Made by a program: the position numbers and the translations under genes. DNA of 64,000 bases, from NCBI RefSeq assembly GCF_033193315.1, contig NZ_CP136187.1:1736001-1800000 (forward strand), given 5' to 3'. Positions 52,773-60,970 of this stretch are shown here, piece by piece. Each line of letters starts with the position of its first letter. The stretch's first letter is position 1. The stretch is from Agathobaculum sp. NTUH-O15-33. GTDB taxonomy: Bacteria; Bacillota; Clostridia; Oscillospirales; Butyricicoccaceae. The notes beneath the pieces were generated by a model. That model saw only the letters and a list, made by a program, of their open reading frames with translations, did not search any database and had not been told where the DNA came from.

Positions 52773-52820
52773 AAATTTAGTTTCCAAAGTGGTGCTCGAC
52801 ATTTTTAGTCAACTTATAAC

Positions 52821-52849
52821 TTGCAAAGTGGGGAAGAGTGTGTTATAAT
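52821..52849 (+). promoter_or_regulatory. Promoter of the SLH-protein gene
   Basis: TTGCAA (52821-52826), 17 bp and TATAAT (52844-52849) lie about 70 bp before the ATG. Confidence 0.7.
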
Positions 52850-52920
52850 TTTGCAGTAAGTTTGCACAGGTGGTGAACCAAACCCTACCTGTGTTGGAAA
52901 CATACTGCAAGGAGAAGATT

Positions 52921-54018
52921 ATGACAAGAACGCGGAAGCTTCTGGCCGGTGGTTTGCTGGTCACTGCCGTCGCGGTCAGCGGTCTCACCGCAGCGCTCGC
53001 GACGGAAAACGTTTCGCAAACCTATGCGTATTTGCCCGATCACTCTGTTTATTTTTATGACGTATCCGACGGCTACGCGTGGGCTCACCGCGAGGTAGAC
53101 GCGCTATCGCTGGCCGGTGTGATCAAGGGCAGCGGCGACCATTTGTTTAACCCGGAATCCCCCATCACCAGAGCGGATTTTATCGTGATGCTCGATCGGG
53201 CATACGGGATGAGCACCGCGCTGGATAACGGCCTGATCGCATCCAAGGGCGCCTTTGCGGACGTACCGGCGAATGCGTATTACAGCGAAGCCATCACGGC
53301 TGCCAAGGCCTTTGGCGTTGCCAACGGCGCGGAAGGGAACAAGTTTAACCCGCAGCAAAATATGACGCGACAGGACGCTATGGTATTTTTGAAGCGGACG
53401 ATCGACCGCACGCAGATCAGCCTGCCCGCGGGATCGATGTCCGGCTTTTCGGATACGGCGCAGGTTTCCGGCTATGCGCGGGAATCCGTCGGTTCGCTGG
53501 TTTCGGCGCATGTGATCAGCGGTTCGGGCGGCAAGATCAGTCCCAAGGCGCTTGTCACGCGCGCGGAAATGGCGGTCATGCTATACCGGGCGACCCATTT
53601 GACAGAGCAGGACAGCGGGACCTTTTATGAAAAACGCGGCGACGTGGTCAATGTTTGCATCGGCGCGCAGGTCTATGCCGATGTGGAGATCGAAAACTAC
53701 GATCCCACCGTTTACTACGGCGAGCTGATGCGCTACTCCAAGCTGCGGCAGTCCGGCGGAACGACTTATATTACGCTGGAGGAAAACCAGCCGATCGACC
53801 GAACGGCAACTTATGCGAACGGTACGCTCACACTGAACGATCCCGCGGGCGAAGCCGGGGCGACGGTCAGCTATCCCACCGCTTCCAACTGTGTGGCGAT
53901 TGATGTGACCCATTATCACAAGATCGACGCGCCGACAGGCACGGGCGGCAAGTATCGATACTGCTACCCCTCGATCGTGGATGGCGAGGTCACGGCGATC
54001 TATTACACCGAAGGATAA
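52921..54018 (+). CDS. S-layer-homology (SLH) domain surface protein
   Basis: The 365-residue secreted protein has a signal peptide (MTRTRKLLAGGLLVTAVAVS, cut near ALA) and three SLH repeats, at about residues 43-95 (YDVSDGYAWAHREVDALSLAGVIKGS), 100-155 (FADVPANAYYSEAITAAKAFGV) and 165-215 (FSDTAQVSGYARESVGSLVS), each ending in the TRAE/TRQD motif. SLH domains bind wall polysaccharide. Residues 230-365 are a beta-rich domain of unknown function. AAGGAG precedes the ATG. Confidence 0.88.
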   Translation: MTRTRKLLAGGLLVTAVAVSGLTAALATENVSQTYAYLPDHSVYFYDVSDGYAWAHREVDALSLAGVIKGSGDHLFNPESPITRADFIVMLDRAYGMSTALDNGLIASKGAFADVPANAYYSEAITAAKAFGVANGAEGNKFNPQQNMTRQDAMVFLKRTIDRTQISLPAGSMSGFSDTAQVSGYARESVGSLVSAHVISGSGGKISPKALVTRAEMAVMLYRATHLTEQDSGTFYEKRGDVVNVCIGAQVYADVEIENYDPTVYYGELMRYSKLRQSGGTTYITLEENQPIDRTATYANGTLTLNDPAGEAGATVSYPTASNCVAIDVTHYHKIDAPTGTGGKYRYCYPSIVDGEVTAIYYTEG

Positions 54019-54026
54019 AACAAAAA

Positions 54027-54308
54027 ACAGACGGCTCGGGCCGTCTGTTTAGCGTGTCGACAAAGTCGACACGCTGTCTAGGGGGCACCCGGTGCCCCCT
54101 AGATACTCGACCAGTTCCGGAGAAACCGGTCTCGATACCCCCGGATTACGCGCCCGGTGGCGCGGGTCGAGGTGTTTTTTCGAGGTACACGCCCCCGAAA
54201 AAAACGGATTTTACGTCGCTTCGCTCCATTTTCCTTTCTATGCGCGCTGCGGCGAGAGACCTTTGTCTATAGTCTGAACAGACGGCCTCGGGCCGTCTGT
54301 TTTTTTTT
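54027..54308. repeat. Duplicated terminator flanking a hairpin-rich insert
   Basis: ACAGACGGC-(T)CGG-GCCGTCTGT occurs at 54027-54050 and again, with one extra C and nine T, at 54279-54308. The 227 bp between (54051-54277) hold two perfect hairpins, AGCGTGTCGAC/GTCGACACGCT (54051-54075) and CTAGGGGGCAC/GTGCCCCCTAG (54079-54103), plus shorter dyads. No gene is evident. The outer copy is the true intrinsic terminator of the SLH gene. Confidence 0.65.
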
Positions 54309-54332
54309 GTGAAAAAGATTTTGACAAACCGC

Positions 54333-54363
54333 TTGACTCTGACATGGTGGCAGGTCCTATACT
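54333..54363 (+). promoter_or_regulatory. MerR-type promoter with 19-bp spacer
   Basis: TTGACT (54333-54338) and TATACT (54358-54363) are separated by 19 bp rather than 17, the underwound spacing that MerR activators correct. It lies 53 bp upstream of a MerR gene, so autoregulation is likely. Confidence 0.7.
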
Positions 54364-54416
54364 GTATTTGAGCTCAAGAAGAACAAAACAGATATCTGTG
54401 GGAGGGAACCAAACCT

Positions 54417-55235
54417 ATGCTGAAAATCGGCGAGTTTTCCGGCCTGTCGCGCATCAGCGTGCGCATGCTGCGCTATTATAATGAACTGGGGCTGTTGCGG
54501 CCCGATCATGTCGACGAAACGACCGGCTACCGGTATTACCGGGAGGACCAGTTGGCGCTGGCCGCGCGGATCGCGGACCTGCGGGACATGGGCTTTGGCG
54601 TGACGGCGATCGGCGAGGTGATCTTTGGCGGCGATGAAGCGCTCGAACATGCGCTGCGCCTGCGGCGCGCCGAACTGATCCGCGAGCGTCAGGAGCTTTG
54701 GGAGCAGCTGAACCGTCTGGAAATCGCCCTTCAGCGCCTTGGAAAGGACGAGAGCAGAATGAAATACGAGGTTAGTGTAAAGACCTTGCCCGAACGGTAT
54801 GTGGCAAGCGTACGCGGCGTGCTGCCCGTTTACGCGGAGGAGGGCCGCCTGTGGCATACAATGATGAAGGAGTTGGGGATGGCGAACGTACGGCAGGCGC
54901 AGCCGTGTTACGGGCTTGGCATCTACCATGATTTGGAGTATCGCGATCACGATGTCGATGTGGAGATCCAGCTTGCGGTAGAAGGCAAGCATCAGGATAC
55001 GGAGCACGTCAAATTTAAGACCGTGCCGCCCATCCTTATGGCTTCCGCCACATATCAGGGCAGTTACGCTAAGCTGAGCGAGGTAAACGCCTCGGTGGCG
55101 GAATGGGTGCGCGATAACGGCTATGCGTTCGCAGGGCCGAATTTCACGATCGATCACGTCAGCCCGCACGATACGCAGAACCCGGACGAGCTGGTCACCG
55201 AAGTGTGCTACCCGGTCAAAAAGAAAAGCGAATAA
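54417..55235 (+). CDS. MerR-family regulator with GyrI-like ligand domain (BmrR type)
   Basis: The 272-residue protein has an N-terminal MerR winged helix (MLKIGEFSGLSRISVRMLRYYNELGLLRPDHVDETTGYRYY), a dimerising coiled coil (about 80-118) and a GyrI-like effector domain from residue 122 (YEVSVKTLPERYVASVRG, CYGLGIYHDLEYR, ASATYQGSYAKLSEVN). BmrR-type proteins bind lipophilic cations. GGAGGGAACC precedes the ATG. No efflux gene is adjacent. Confidence 0.9.
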   Translation: MLKIGEFSGLSRISVRMLRYYNELGLLRPDHVDETTGYRYYREDQLALAARIADLRDMGFGVTAIGEVIFGGDEALEHALRLRRAELIRERQELWEQLNRLEIALQRLGKDESRMKYEVSVKTLPERYVASVRGVLPVYAEEGRLWHTMMKELGMANVRQAQPCYGLGIYHDLEYRDHDVDVEIQLAVEGKHQDTEHVKFKTVPPILMASATYQGSYAKLSEVNASVAEWVRDNGYAFAGPNFTIDHVSPHDTQNPDELVTEVCYPVKKKSE

Positions 55236-55270
55236 TTTAGCGTCATGCGCGCCGCGCTTGCTGCAAAGCG

Positions 55271-55320
55271 AGCCCCCGGACGGAGCAGTGTTTTTCACTG
55301 GCCTGTCCGGGGGTTCGTTT
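55271..55320 (+). terminator. Terminator after the BmrR-like gene
   Basis: AGCCCCCGGAC pairs with GTCCGGGGGTT, with an inner CAGTG/CACTG stem and loop TTTTT, followed by CGTTTT. Confidence 0.7.
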
Positions 55321-55760
55321 TGCGCGGCAGTTTTGTAAAAATTTGCGGTCGCGTTCGTACCGATGTCGAAGAATTGGACATATAAAACTATATTTCCAAT
55401 ATTTATATGGTCTGTAGAGCGGCATGAAGTGTTGGTTCGACATAAAAAGCCATATATTTTTATTATACACCGTTCCGCTGCGTAACAGTCAATACCAGCA
55501 ATGCTCTGTGGTTTTTTGTAGAAAACGCACAGAAATACGGTGGTTTTTTCTTAAAAAAAGGGGAGTGTGCTGTGATTATGATGTATTACATGTTACGTAA
55601 TGTCAATGTTTGGAGCTATATTTTTGTGCAAAATCATCAAAATCGGATTGATTATGGTAAATCCTCATGATAAAATATTATAAAGTCATCAACGACGTAA
55701 AACGAAAAAGACGGCCGCATAATCGTGCCGCGATCGCCATGGCGGAGGGAATGATTCTGT
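55321..55760. other. 440-bp AT-rich intergenic region without a gene
   Basis: I see no ORF with a ribosome-binding site. The sequence becomes AT-rich (55360-55690), unlike its neighbours, and contains short poly-A and poly-T runs and the string ACATGTTACGTAATGT near 55585. It presumably holds the promoter of the following MerR gene, but I cannot place it with confidence. Confidence 0.4.
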
Positions 55761-56648
55761 ATGGAAAATTGTTCAGCTCAAAATGAAGATGCCATTATTA
55801 TTGGAGATTTATCAAAAATTTACAGTGTATCCAAAAGAACGCTGCGTCTGTATCATGATATGGGACTGCTGATCCCTTATTATGTAGATGAAAAAACCGG
55901 CTACCGCTATTATCTGTCCAAGCAATTCCCGCGTTTGGAAATGATTCTGCAAATGAAAAATGCCGGGCTTTCCCTAAAACAGATCAAGCAAATGCTGGAC
56001 ACGCAAAATCTATCCCTGTTTGAAGCAATTTTGGGAGAGCAGCTCGACCAGCTGGACGAAAAGATCGCGGAATGCCAGATGTGCCGGGAATCCCTGTCCA
56101 AGCAGCTGGAAGGCTGCAAGCTGATCCAAAACCCGCCGGTCTTTAATTCGATCTTCACCGAGTATATGCCGCGCCGAACGGCCTTTATTTATCGCGATAT
56201 CGACAGCTACGATCTTGTCAACAAATATCCGGAGCATTCTCCGTGGAAGGACGCGCTGGATAAGGTGAAAAAGGTTTTCATTCAAGAGGGCGTACCGCTC
56301 ACGCTGTTCCAGCAGGTGGGGGGCATCGTTTCCAAGGAGGATCTGGAGCGCGGCCGCCTGCATTGCAGCGGTACCTTCATACAGATGGATAACGGTTACC
56401 GCTACCACCTGCCGCAGACCTCTGTCGACTCCGGCATTTATGTGTGCATGTATCAAAAATACAATGCCATGGATAACTCGGAAGAGGTACGTGGCATTCG
56501 GATGCTGCTGAACTATATTCGAGAGAACGAATACCAAATCTCCGGCTCTTACATTGGACAAGTCGTTGCGGAATCATCTATTTTCGACTATAACGATACC
56601 CAGATCATTCTGAAACAGCAAATACCGGTCAAGGTTATCCCGCATTAA
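55761..56648 (+). CDS. MerR-family regulator with long C-terminal sensor domain
   Basis: The 295-residue protein has a MerR domain at residues 12-80 (IGDLSKIYSVSKRTLRLYHDMGLLIPYYVDEKTGYRYY), a coiled coil (about 95-125) and a sensor domain of about 160 residues starting FTEYMPRRTAFIYRDIDSY. The last part resembles a GyrI-like fold only loosely. Codon use is more AT-rich than in its neighbours. It may control the convergent or nearby racemase/dehydrogenase genes, but no operator was identified. Confidence 0.82.
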   Translation: MENCSAQNEDAIIIGDLSKIYSVSKRTLRLYHDMGLLIPYYVDEKTGYRYYLSKQFPRLEMILQMKNAGLSLKQIKQMLDTQNLSLFEAILGEQLDQLDEKIAECQMCRESLSKQLEGCKLIQNPPVFNSIFTEYMPRRTAFIYRDIDSYDLVNKYPEHSPWKDALDKVKKVFIQEGVPLTLFQQVGGIVSKEDLERGRLHCSGTFIQMDNGYRYHLPQTSVDSGIYVCMYQKYNAMDNSEEVRGIRMLLNYIRENEYQISGSYIGQVVAESSIFDYNDTQIILKQQIPVKVIPH

Positions 56649-56684
56649 AAAACCCCAAGCGCATCCGTAAAGCAGCGCTTGGGG
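56647..56684. terminator. Bidirectional terminator between the MerR and racemase genes
   Basis: CCCCAAGCGC (56653-56662) pairs with GCGCTTGGGG (56675-56684). On the minus strand it is followed by six T. Confidence 0.75.
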
Positions 56685-56734
56685 GTGTAGGCGGGAAAGG
56701 ACGCTGTGGGCAGCCGGTCTTCCGGCCCGCCGTT

Positions 56735-57502
56735 TTAGATATATCCGTAGAAGGGCTTTCTGCAAACCGCGGATTCAACCCAGCGGATCATGGTGGTGAA
56801 ATCGTAAACCGGCAGGTTGACGGCGGCCTGCACGGCGGCCGCATAGGGCGGCATATCGCTGCATTCCAGCAGGATCGCGCCGATATCCGGGTTTTCCGCT
56901 ACCATTTCCTTGGCGGCATGCACCATTTCCGCGCGGACCTTGGCGTTGTTCATGGTGTCGCGGTCTCTGGGGATCGCGGAGAATTCCGCGGCCTCCTCCA
57001 TCGATTTTACGACCAGCATGGAAGGATCGTCCACGCCGCAGCAAGACAGCAACTCATCGTCAAACGTGCGGGTGACCGCGCACAGAATGCCGATCTTTTG
57101 GCTCTTTTTCAGACCGATTCGGATCATCGGAATTTGGGTCAGGCTGGAGGCGTATACCGGAACGTCCAAGCGCTCGGTCAACTGCTTCTGCCAGCGGCCA
57201 AAATAACCGCAGGCGCAGATGATGGCGCGCACGCCGTCCTCTTGCAGTTCCTTGCCCACCGCGGTCAGATCGTCGATGATGGTGGGATCCTTGGTGTGCA
57301 GGCGCGGAGAGTCCACGGTCCGTACCCTTGCATAGCGCACCGGGAAATCATAGGTGCAGGCGTTTGCAACGTTGCCGGGAACGATGGGATAGCCCACGTT
57401 GAGCAGCATAATGCCGATCGGATAGCCGGACATCTGCTGTGCGAGCGGCTTGACGACGTCGAAATCATCATCGCCCTTGCCAATATAGCCATAATGCTTC
57501 AT
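56735..57502 (-). CDS. Asp/Glu/hydantoin racemase-family protein
   Basis: The 255-residue protein has the cofactor-independent racemase layout with one catalytic cysteine per domain: C96/C98 in IICACGYFGRWQ and a second in ILLECSDMPPYAAAVQ near residue 213. The N-terminus (MKHYGYIGKGDDDFD) is shorter and less typical than MurI. Members racemise aspartate, glutamate, hydantoins or maleate-like acids. It is on the minus strand downstream of an Fe-alcohol dehydrogenase, with an 82-bp gap. Confidence 0.82.
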   Translation of the reverse strand: MKHYGYIGKGDDDFDVVKPLAQQMSGYPIGIMLLNVGYPIVPGNVANACTYDFPVRYARVRTVDSPRLHTKDPTIIDDLTAVGKELQEDGVRAIICACGYFGRWQKQLTERLDVPVYASSLTQIPMIRIGLKKSQKIGILCAVTRTFDDELLSCCGVDDPSMLVVKSMEEAAEFSAIPRDRDTMNNAKVRAEMVHAAKEMVAENPDIGAILLECSDMPPYAAAVQAAVNLPVYDFTTMIRWVESAVCRKPFYGYI

Positions 57503-57584
57503 GATACCGTTTCTCCTTTATAACTGGGCGCGGCGGGGGCGGGCGGAGGGGCCTTTTCCCCCGCCGCGGCTCCAGTGCGTTTTT

Positions 57585-58760
57585 TTACATAGCCGAGCGG
57601 TAAATCTCTTCCGCGATCTCCGGGGTCAGCTTGACGAAGTGGCCGTGGTTGGGCGCTTCGTGGAACATGCCCGCCGCGAGCTTGGGCGCGTCCTCCGGCT
57701 TGCCGCCGATCTCGCCGATCGTCGTGGGCATGCCGATGGACTTTACAAAGTTCTGGAACGCCGCGATGCCTTCGAGCGCGGTGGTCTCGGGGTCCTCAAA
57801 GTTCATCTGGCAGCCGAACACGCGGGTGGCGAACTGCACGAAACGGTCTACGCCCTCGTGCTTCATCGCATAGTTCATCCAGTACGGCGTCAGAATCGCA
57901 AGGCCCGCGCCGTGTGAGCAGCCGTAGGTGGTGGACAGCTCGTTCTCCATATGGTGGGTGCCCCAATCCTGTTCGCGGCCCACGCCCGTGATGTTGTTGT
58001 GCGCGATCATAGCAGCCCACATGATGTTGGCGCGCGCTTCATAATTAGAAGGATCGGCCATGACGCGCTTGGCTTCCTTGACGATGGTCAGCATGACCGC
58101 TTCGAGCAGACGGTCGGTCAGCTCGACATCTCTGGTGTGCGAGAAATAGCGTTCCATGCTGTGCGACATAATGTCGGAAATGCCGCTCGCCGTCTGATAC
58201 GGGGGCAGGGTAGTGGTCAGCTCGGGGTTCATGATGGCGAACATCGGGCGCAGCACGTCGCCGTCCGCGCATCTCTTGTGCATGCCGTCCTCGTTGGTGA
58301 TAACCGAGTCGGTCGAGCCTTCGCTGCCGGTCGCGGCCAGTGTGAGCACAACGCCGATCGGCAGAGACTTGGTGACTTGGCCCTGCTTGCCGCAGTAGAA
58401 GTCCCAGAAATCGCCGTCGTAGAGCGAGCCGAACGCAATGGCCTTGGCCGAGTCGATCGCGCTGCCGCCGCCTACCGCGAGCACAAAGTCGATCTTTTCC
58501 TTGCGCGCCAGCTCGATGCCTTCGTAGACCAGACCGCTGAGCGGGTTCGGCTTCGCGCCGCCCAGCTCGATGTAGGAGATCCCTTCCGCGTCAAGCGATT
58601 TCTTCACGCGGTCCAGCAAACCGGAACGAACCACCGAGCCGCCGCCGTAATGGATCAGGACCTTGCTGCCGCCGTAACGTTTGACGCACGCGCCGGTCTG
58701 CTCTTCCGAATCTCTGCCGAAAACAAAATAGGTAGGGCTGTAAAAAGTAAAGTTGTCCAT
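57585..58760 (-). CDS. Iron-containing alcohol dehydrogenase
   Basis: The 391-residue NAD(P)-dependent dehydrogenase starts MDNFTFYSPTYFVFGRDSEEQTG. It has the Rossmann GGGS motif (VLAVGGGSAIDSAKAIAFG) and the iron ligands D and H in DIMSHSMERYFSHT and the YGCSHGAGLAILTPYWM region, typical of the butanol dehydrogenase BdhA/YugJ group. It reduces an aldehyde or ketone in the cytoplasm. A TGGAACAGT motif lies about 60 bp upstream, shared with the AraC-linked intergenic region. Confidence 0.92.
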   Translation of the reverse strand: MDNFTFYSPTYFVFGRDSEEQTGACVKRYGGSKVLIHYGGGSVVRSGLLDRVKKSLDAEGISYIELGGAKPNPLSGLVYEGIELARKEKIDFVLAVGGGSAIDSAKAIAFGSLYDGDFWDFYCGKQGQVTKSLPIGVVLTLAATGSEGSTDSVITNEDGMHKRCADGDVLRPMFAIMNPELTTTLPPYQTASGISDIMSHSMERYFSHTRDVELTDRLLEAVMLTIVKEAKRVMADPSNYEARANIMWAAMIAHNNITGVGREQDWGTHHMENELSTTYGCSHGAGLAILTPYWMNYAMKHEGVDRFVQFATRVFGCQMNFEDPETTALEGIAAFQNFVKSIGMPTTIGEIGGKPEDAPKLAAGMFHEAPNHGHFVKLTPEIAEEIYRSAM

Positions 58761-58962
58761 AATACGTTCCTCCTGTAATCCTTTAACGATGTGACCCTGC
58801 GCTTTAGCGCTTGCAACAACTGTTCCAATTTTCCCTTTCGGCTGCCGAAGCCGCCTGCTTGGAAAATTCGCGGTTTGCCTCCTTTCCTACATCTTTTCGC
58901 ATAAAAATGGTTTGCTCAGGGTGTGGGTTCCTGATAAAACCGTATTTATGATGGTGCTCCTG
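58761..58962. promoter_or_regulatory. Upstream region of the Fe-alcohol dehydrogenase, with shared motif
   Basis: On the minus strand TGGAACAGT lies at 58827-58819, the same 9-mer as at 59811-59819 and 60376-60368. A hairpin (CGCTTTAGCG, 58800-58809) and GC-rich dyads lie nearby. This suggests the dehydrogenase shares a regulator with the flavoenzyme operon, probably the AraC protein at 58963. Confidence 0.45.
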
Positions 58963-59730
58963 TTAGCCTGTGGTTCGCCTTAGTCCTTGCGATTCAAACT
59001 CGGCCGGCGCGTCCGGTCTGTTTTGCCGTTTGGCGCAGGCGCGCTCCCGATAGGCCTTTGGCGTCATGCCTGTAATGTTGTGGAACGCGCGGGTGAAGGT
59101 CGCGTTGCTGCTGTATCCAACCATGATGGCGATGTCCATCACGCTGTAATTCATGCCTTCCAGCAGCTCTTTCGCCCGGTTGATACGGATATAGCGCAAG
59201 TAAATGCTGGGGGAGAAGCCTGTTTGCTGCTTGAACCAATCGCTGTAATAGGTCGCGTTATAGCTTTCGATCTTGGCAAGCTGGCTGATCGTGATAGGCA
59301 AATGATAGAATTCGCTGATATAGCGGATGGAAGGAGAGGCGCAGTTGCCCATCAGCTTGCTATATAGATAGCTGTAAAGATGGTGTACCGACCGGCTCTC
59401 TGGGTTTTGCTTGAGCTCCGTTTGTATCAGCTCGACTAATTGCGTGATCTGATCCCGGATGGCAACGATGAGCGGATAGGATAGCAATACGTGGTTTTTC
59501 AGCTCCGGCTCATCCTTTGGTATATTGATCACTTGCAACAGTCCGGAAAAATCACAGCGGTGCAGCAATCCCGGCGGGATAAAGCATAGCTCCTTGGGCG
59601 TTACCTCGTATTCTTCCGACCCGATCCATATATGTAACGGCTGCTCCAGCGGGATCAGGATTTGCGGATAACCGTGCGCATGCTCTCCATAGCACTCATG
59701 ATAGAGGTGACAATCCAGTGTATTGTTCAT
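58963..59730 (-). CDS. AraC-family transcriptional regulator with cupin sensor
   Basis: The 255-residue protein has an N-terminal cupin-like half (HECYGEHAHGYPQILIPLEQPLHIWIGSEEYEVTPKELCFIPPGLLHRCDF) and a C-terminal AraC domain (TISQLAKIESYNATYYSDWFKQQTGFSPSIYLRYIRINRAKELL, MDIAIMVGYSSNATFTRAFHNITGMTPKAYRE). It probably senses the substrate of the neighbouring catabolic genes. It is divergent from the flavoenzyme operon and immediately downstream of it on the map lies a 925-bp regulatory region. Confidence 0.9.
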   Translation of the reverse strand: MNNTLDCHLYHECYGEHAHGYPQILIPLEQPLHIWIGSEEYEVTPKELCFIPPGLLHRCDFSGLLQVINIPKDEPELKNHVLLSYPLIVAIRDQITQLVELIQTELKQNPESRSVHHLYSYLYSKLMGNCASPSIRYISEFYHLPITISQLAKIESYNATYYSDWFKQQTGFSPSIYLRYIRINRAKELLEGMNYSVMDIAIMVGYSSNATFTRAFHNITGMTPKAYRERACAKRQNRPDAPAEFESQGLRRTTG

Positions 59731-60655
59731 GCTCCGGCCTCCTTATCAGCATGCGTTCGGGGGTTCGTGTTCATTTTCTTTCTTCAGTTGTATTGTAATG
59801 TGTGACGCAATGGAACAGTCAACCACAAATTATTTATGCATTGATGGGGCAAAAACGTATGAGTTTGAGGAGATGATTTTATGCATAGTGTACAGACTTT
59901 CCGGAGAAAAGCCCGTGTTATCGTTTTTTTGCCCCTGTGAGCACCGTTCCGCAATGGAATACTTTACAGACGCGGCGCCGCGGCGCGCCGGCCCTTTTAC
60001 GCGTTCTGCGGATTGGCGAGATCCATAGTTTTTAAACGCCGCAGGGAAAAACCCGCACAGTCATCGGATCGATAAAAAATCCGTGGTAACTGCTGATTAC
60101 CACGGATTTTTTTATTGATAACGTATCACAAAAGCGGCGGCTGCCGCACATAGGTCGCCGCGGAACAAACAGCAACCGGCGCTCTTGCCGACCGATCGTT
60201 TTCGTTGCCGCCAAAAATCGCGAACCGTTCCATCGCGGAACAGTAGCGGAAAAGAACTCCTGACAGAAAAAGTGGCTTTGCAGCACGAAATATGTTTAGT
60301 TTGCACAATGAAATGAGAATGAAATCATCTGTTTTTGCCATAGCGGTGCAGAAACAATTTGGAATTGACTGTTCCATTGTGTAACATGCTAAACTAGATT
60401 TCAAGAACAACCGCAGTATTTCGTGCAAAAAGCCGATCCAGAGGCCATGGCAAACTTTCCGCCATACGACCGGCTTTGCATATAAAAACGATCGGGAAGG
60501 GAGCGGGTACGGCATGACATAGAGCGAGCCTATGTTAAAAAACATGGAACAAGATTTTTTTCAGATGAGCAGCGTCCGAATGATAGACAACATAATATTG
60601 CGGGTTATACTCAGCCGGCCGGCTTGAGATAACACAGCGCCTAGGAGGGACAAAC
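59731..60655. promoter_or_regulatory. 925-bp regulatory region with inverted duplicated operator blocks
   Basis: Two blocks of about 150-170 bp face each other: 59801-59965 on the plus strand and 60385-60220 on the minus strand. Each begins CAATGGAACAGTCAA and ends in a TTCC-N5-GGAA dyad (GTTCCGCAATGGAAT at 59946-59960; GTTCCATCGCGGAAC at 60227-60241). Between them lies a strong hairpin, AAAAAATCCGTGGTAA with its complement (60076-60113). No convincing gene; the open frames lack ribosome-binding sites. It separates the AraC gene from the operon it probably controls. Confidence 0.55.
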
Positions 60656-60970
60656 ATGAGAATCACAGAACATCCTGTATTGGAATTCCAGCACGGACAG
60701 GAGGTCGAATTCACTTTTGAAGGTCGCACTCTGGTTGGTACGGAAGGTGAGCCGATTGCGGCGGCGCTCCATGCGAATGGAGTCCGTGAACTGCGCGAGC
60801 ACCACGGACGTCCCAGAGGTTTTTTCTGTGCCATCGGTAACTGCTCGTCCTGTTTGATGGAAGTCGACGGTGTTCCTAATGTCCGCGTCTGCGTCGAACC
60901 TCTTAAAAGTGGAATGGTCGTAAAACTGCAACAGGGCAACGGCTCGTTGATGGGAGGTAGCATGACATGA
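60656..60970 (+). CDS. [2Fe-2S] ferredoxin-like subunit of the flavoenzyme complex
   Basis: The 104-residue protein has a plant-type-like [2Fe-2S] motif with cysteines in FFCAIGNCSSCLMEVDGVPNVRVC (Cx4-5CxxC...C), as in the HcnA, SoxA-N and OoxA-type subunits that feed electrons in amine and proline oxidoreductases. FEGRTLVGTEGEPIAAALHANG is the usual opening. AGGAGGG precedes the ATG. The stop overlaps the next ATG (ATGA), and the five genes to 63988 are all overlapping or close. Confidence 0.85.
   Translation: MRITEHPVLEFQHGQEVEFTFEGRTLVGTEGEPIAAALHANGVRELREHHGRPRGFFCAIGNCSSCLMEVDGVPNVRVCVEPLKSGMVVKLQQGNGSLMGGSMT

Noticed and set aside
59723..60545. Two facing frames of about 100-140 codons in the AraC-linked region that encode similar peptides
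   Set aside because: Their similarity is explained by the inverted duplication of the DNA. Neither has a ribosome-binding site, and one would start inside the AraC gene.
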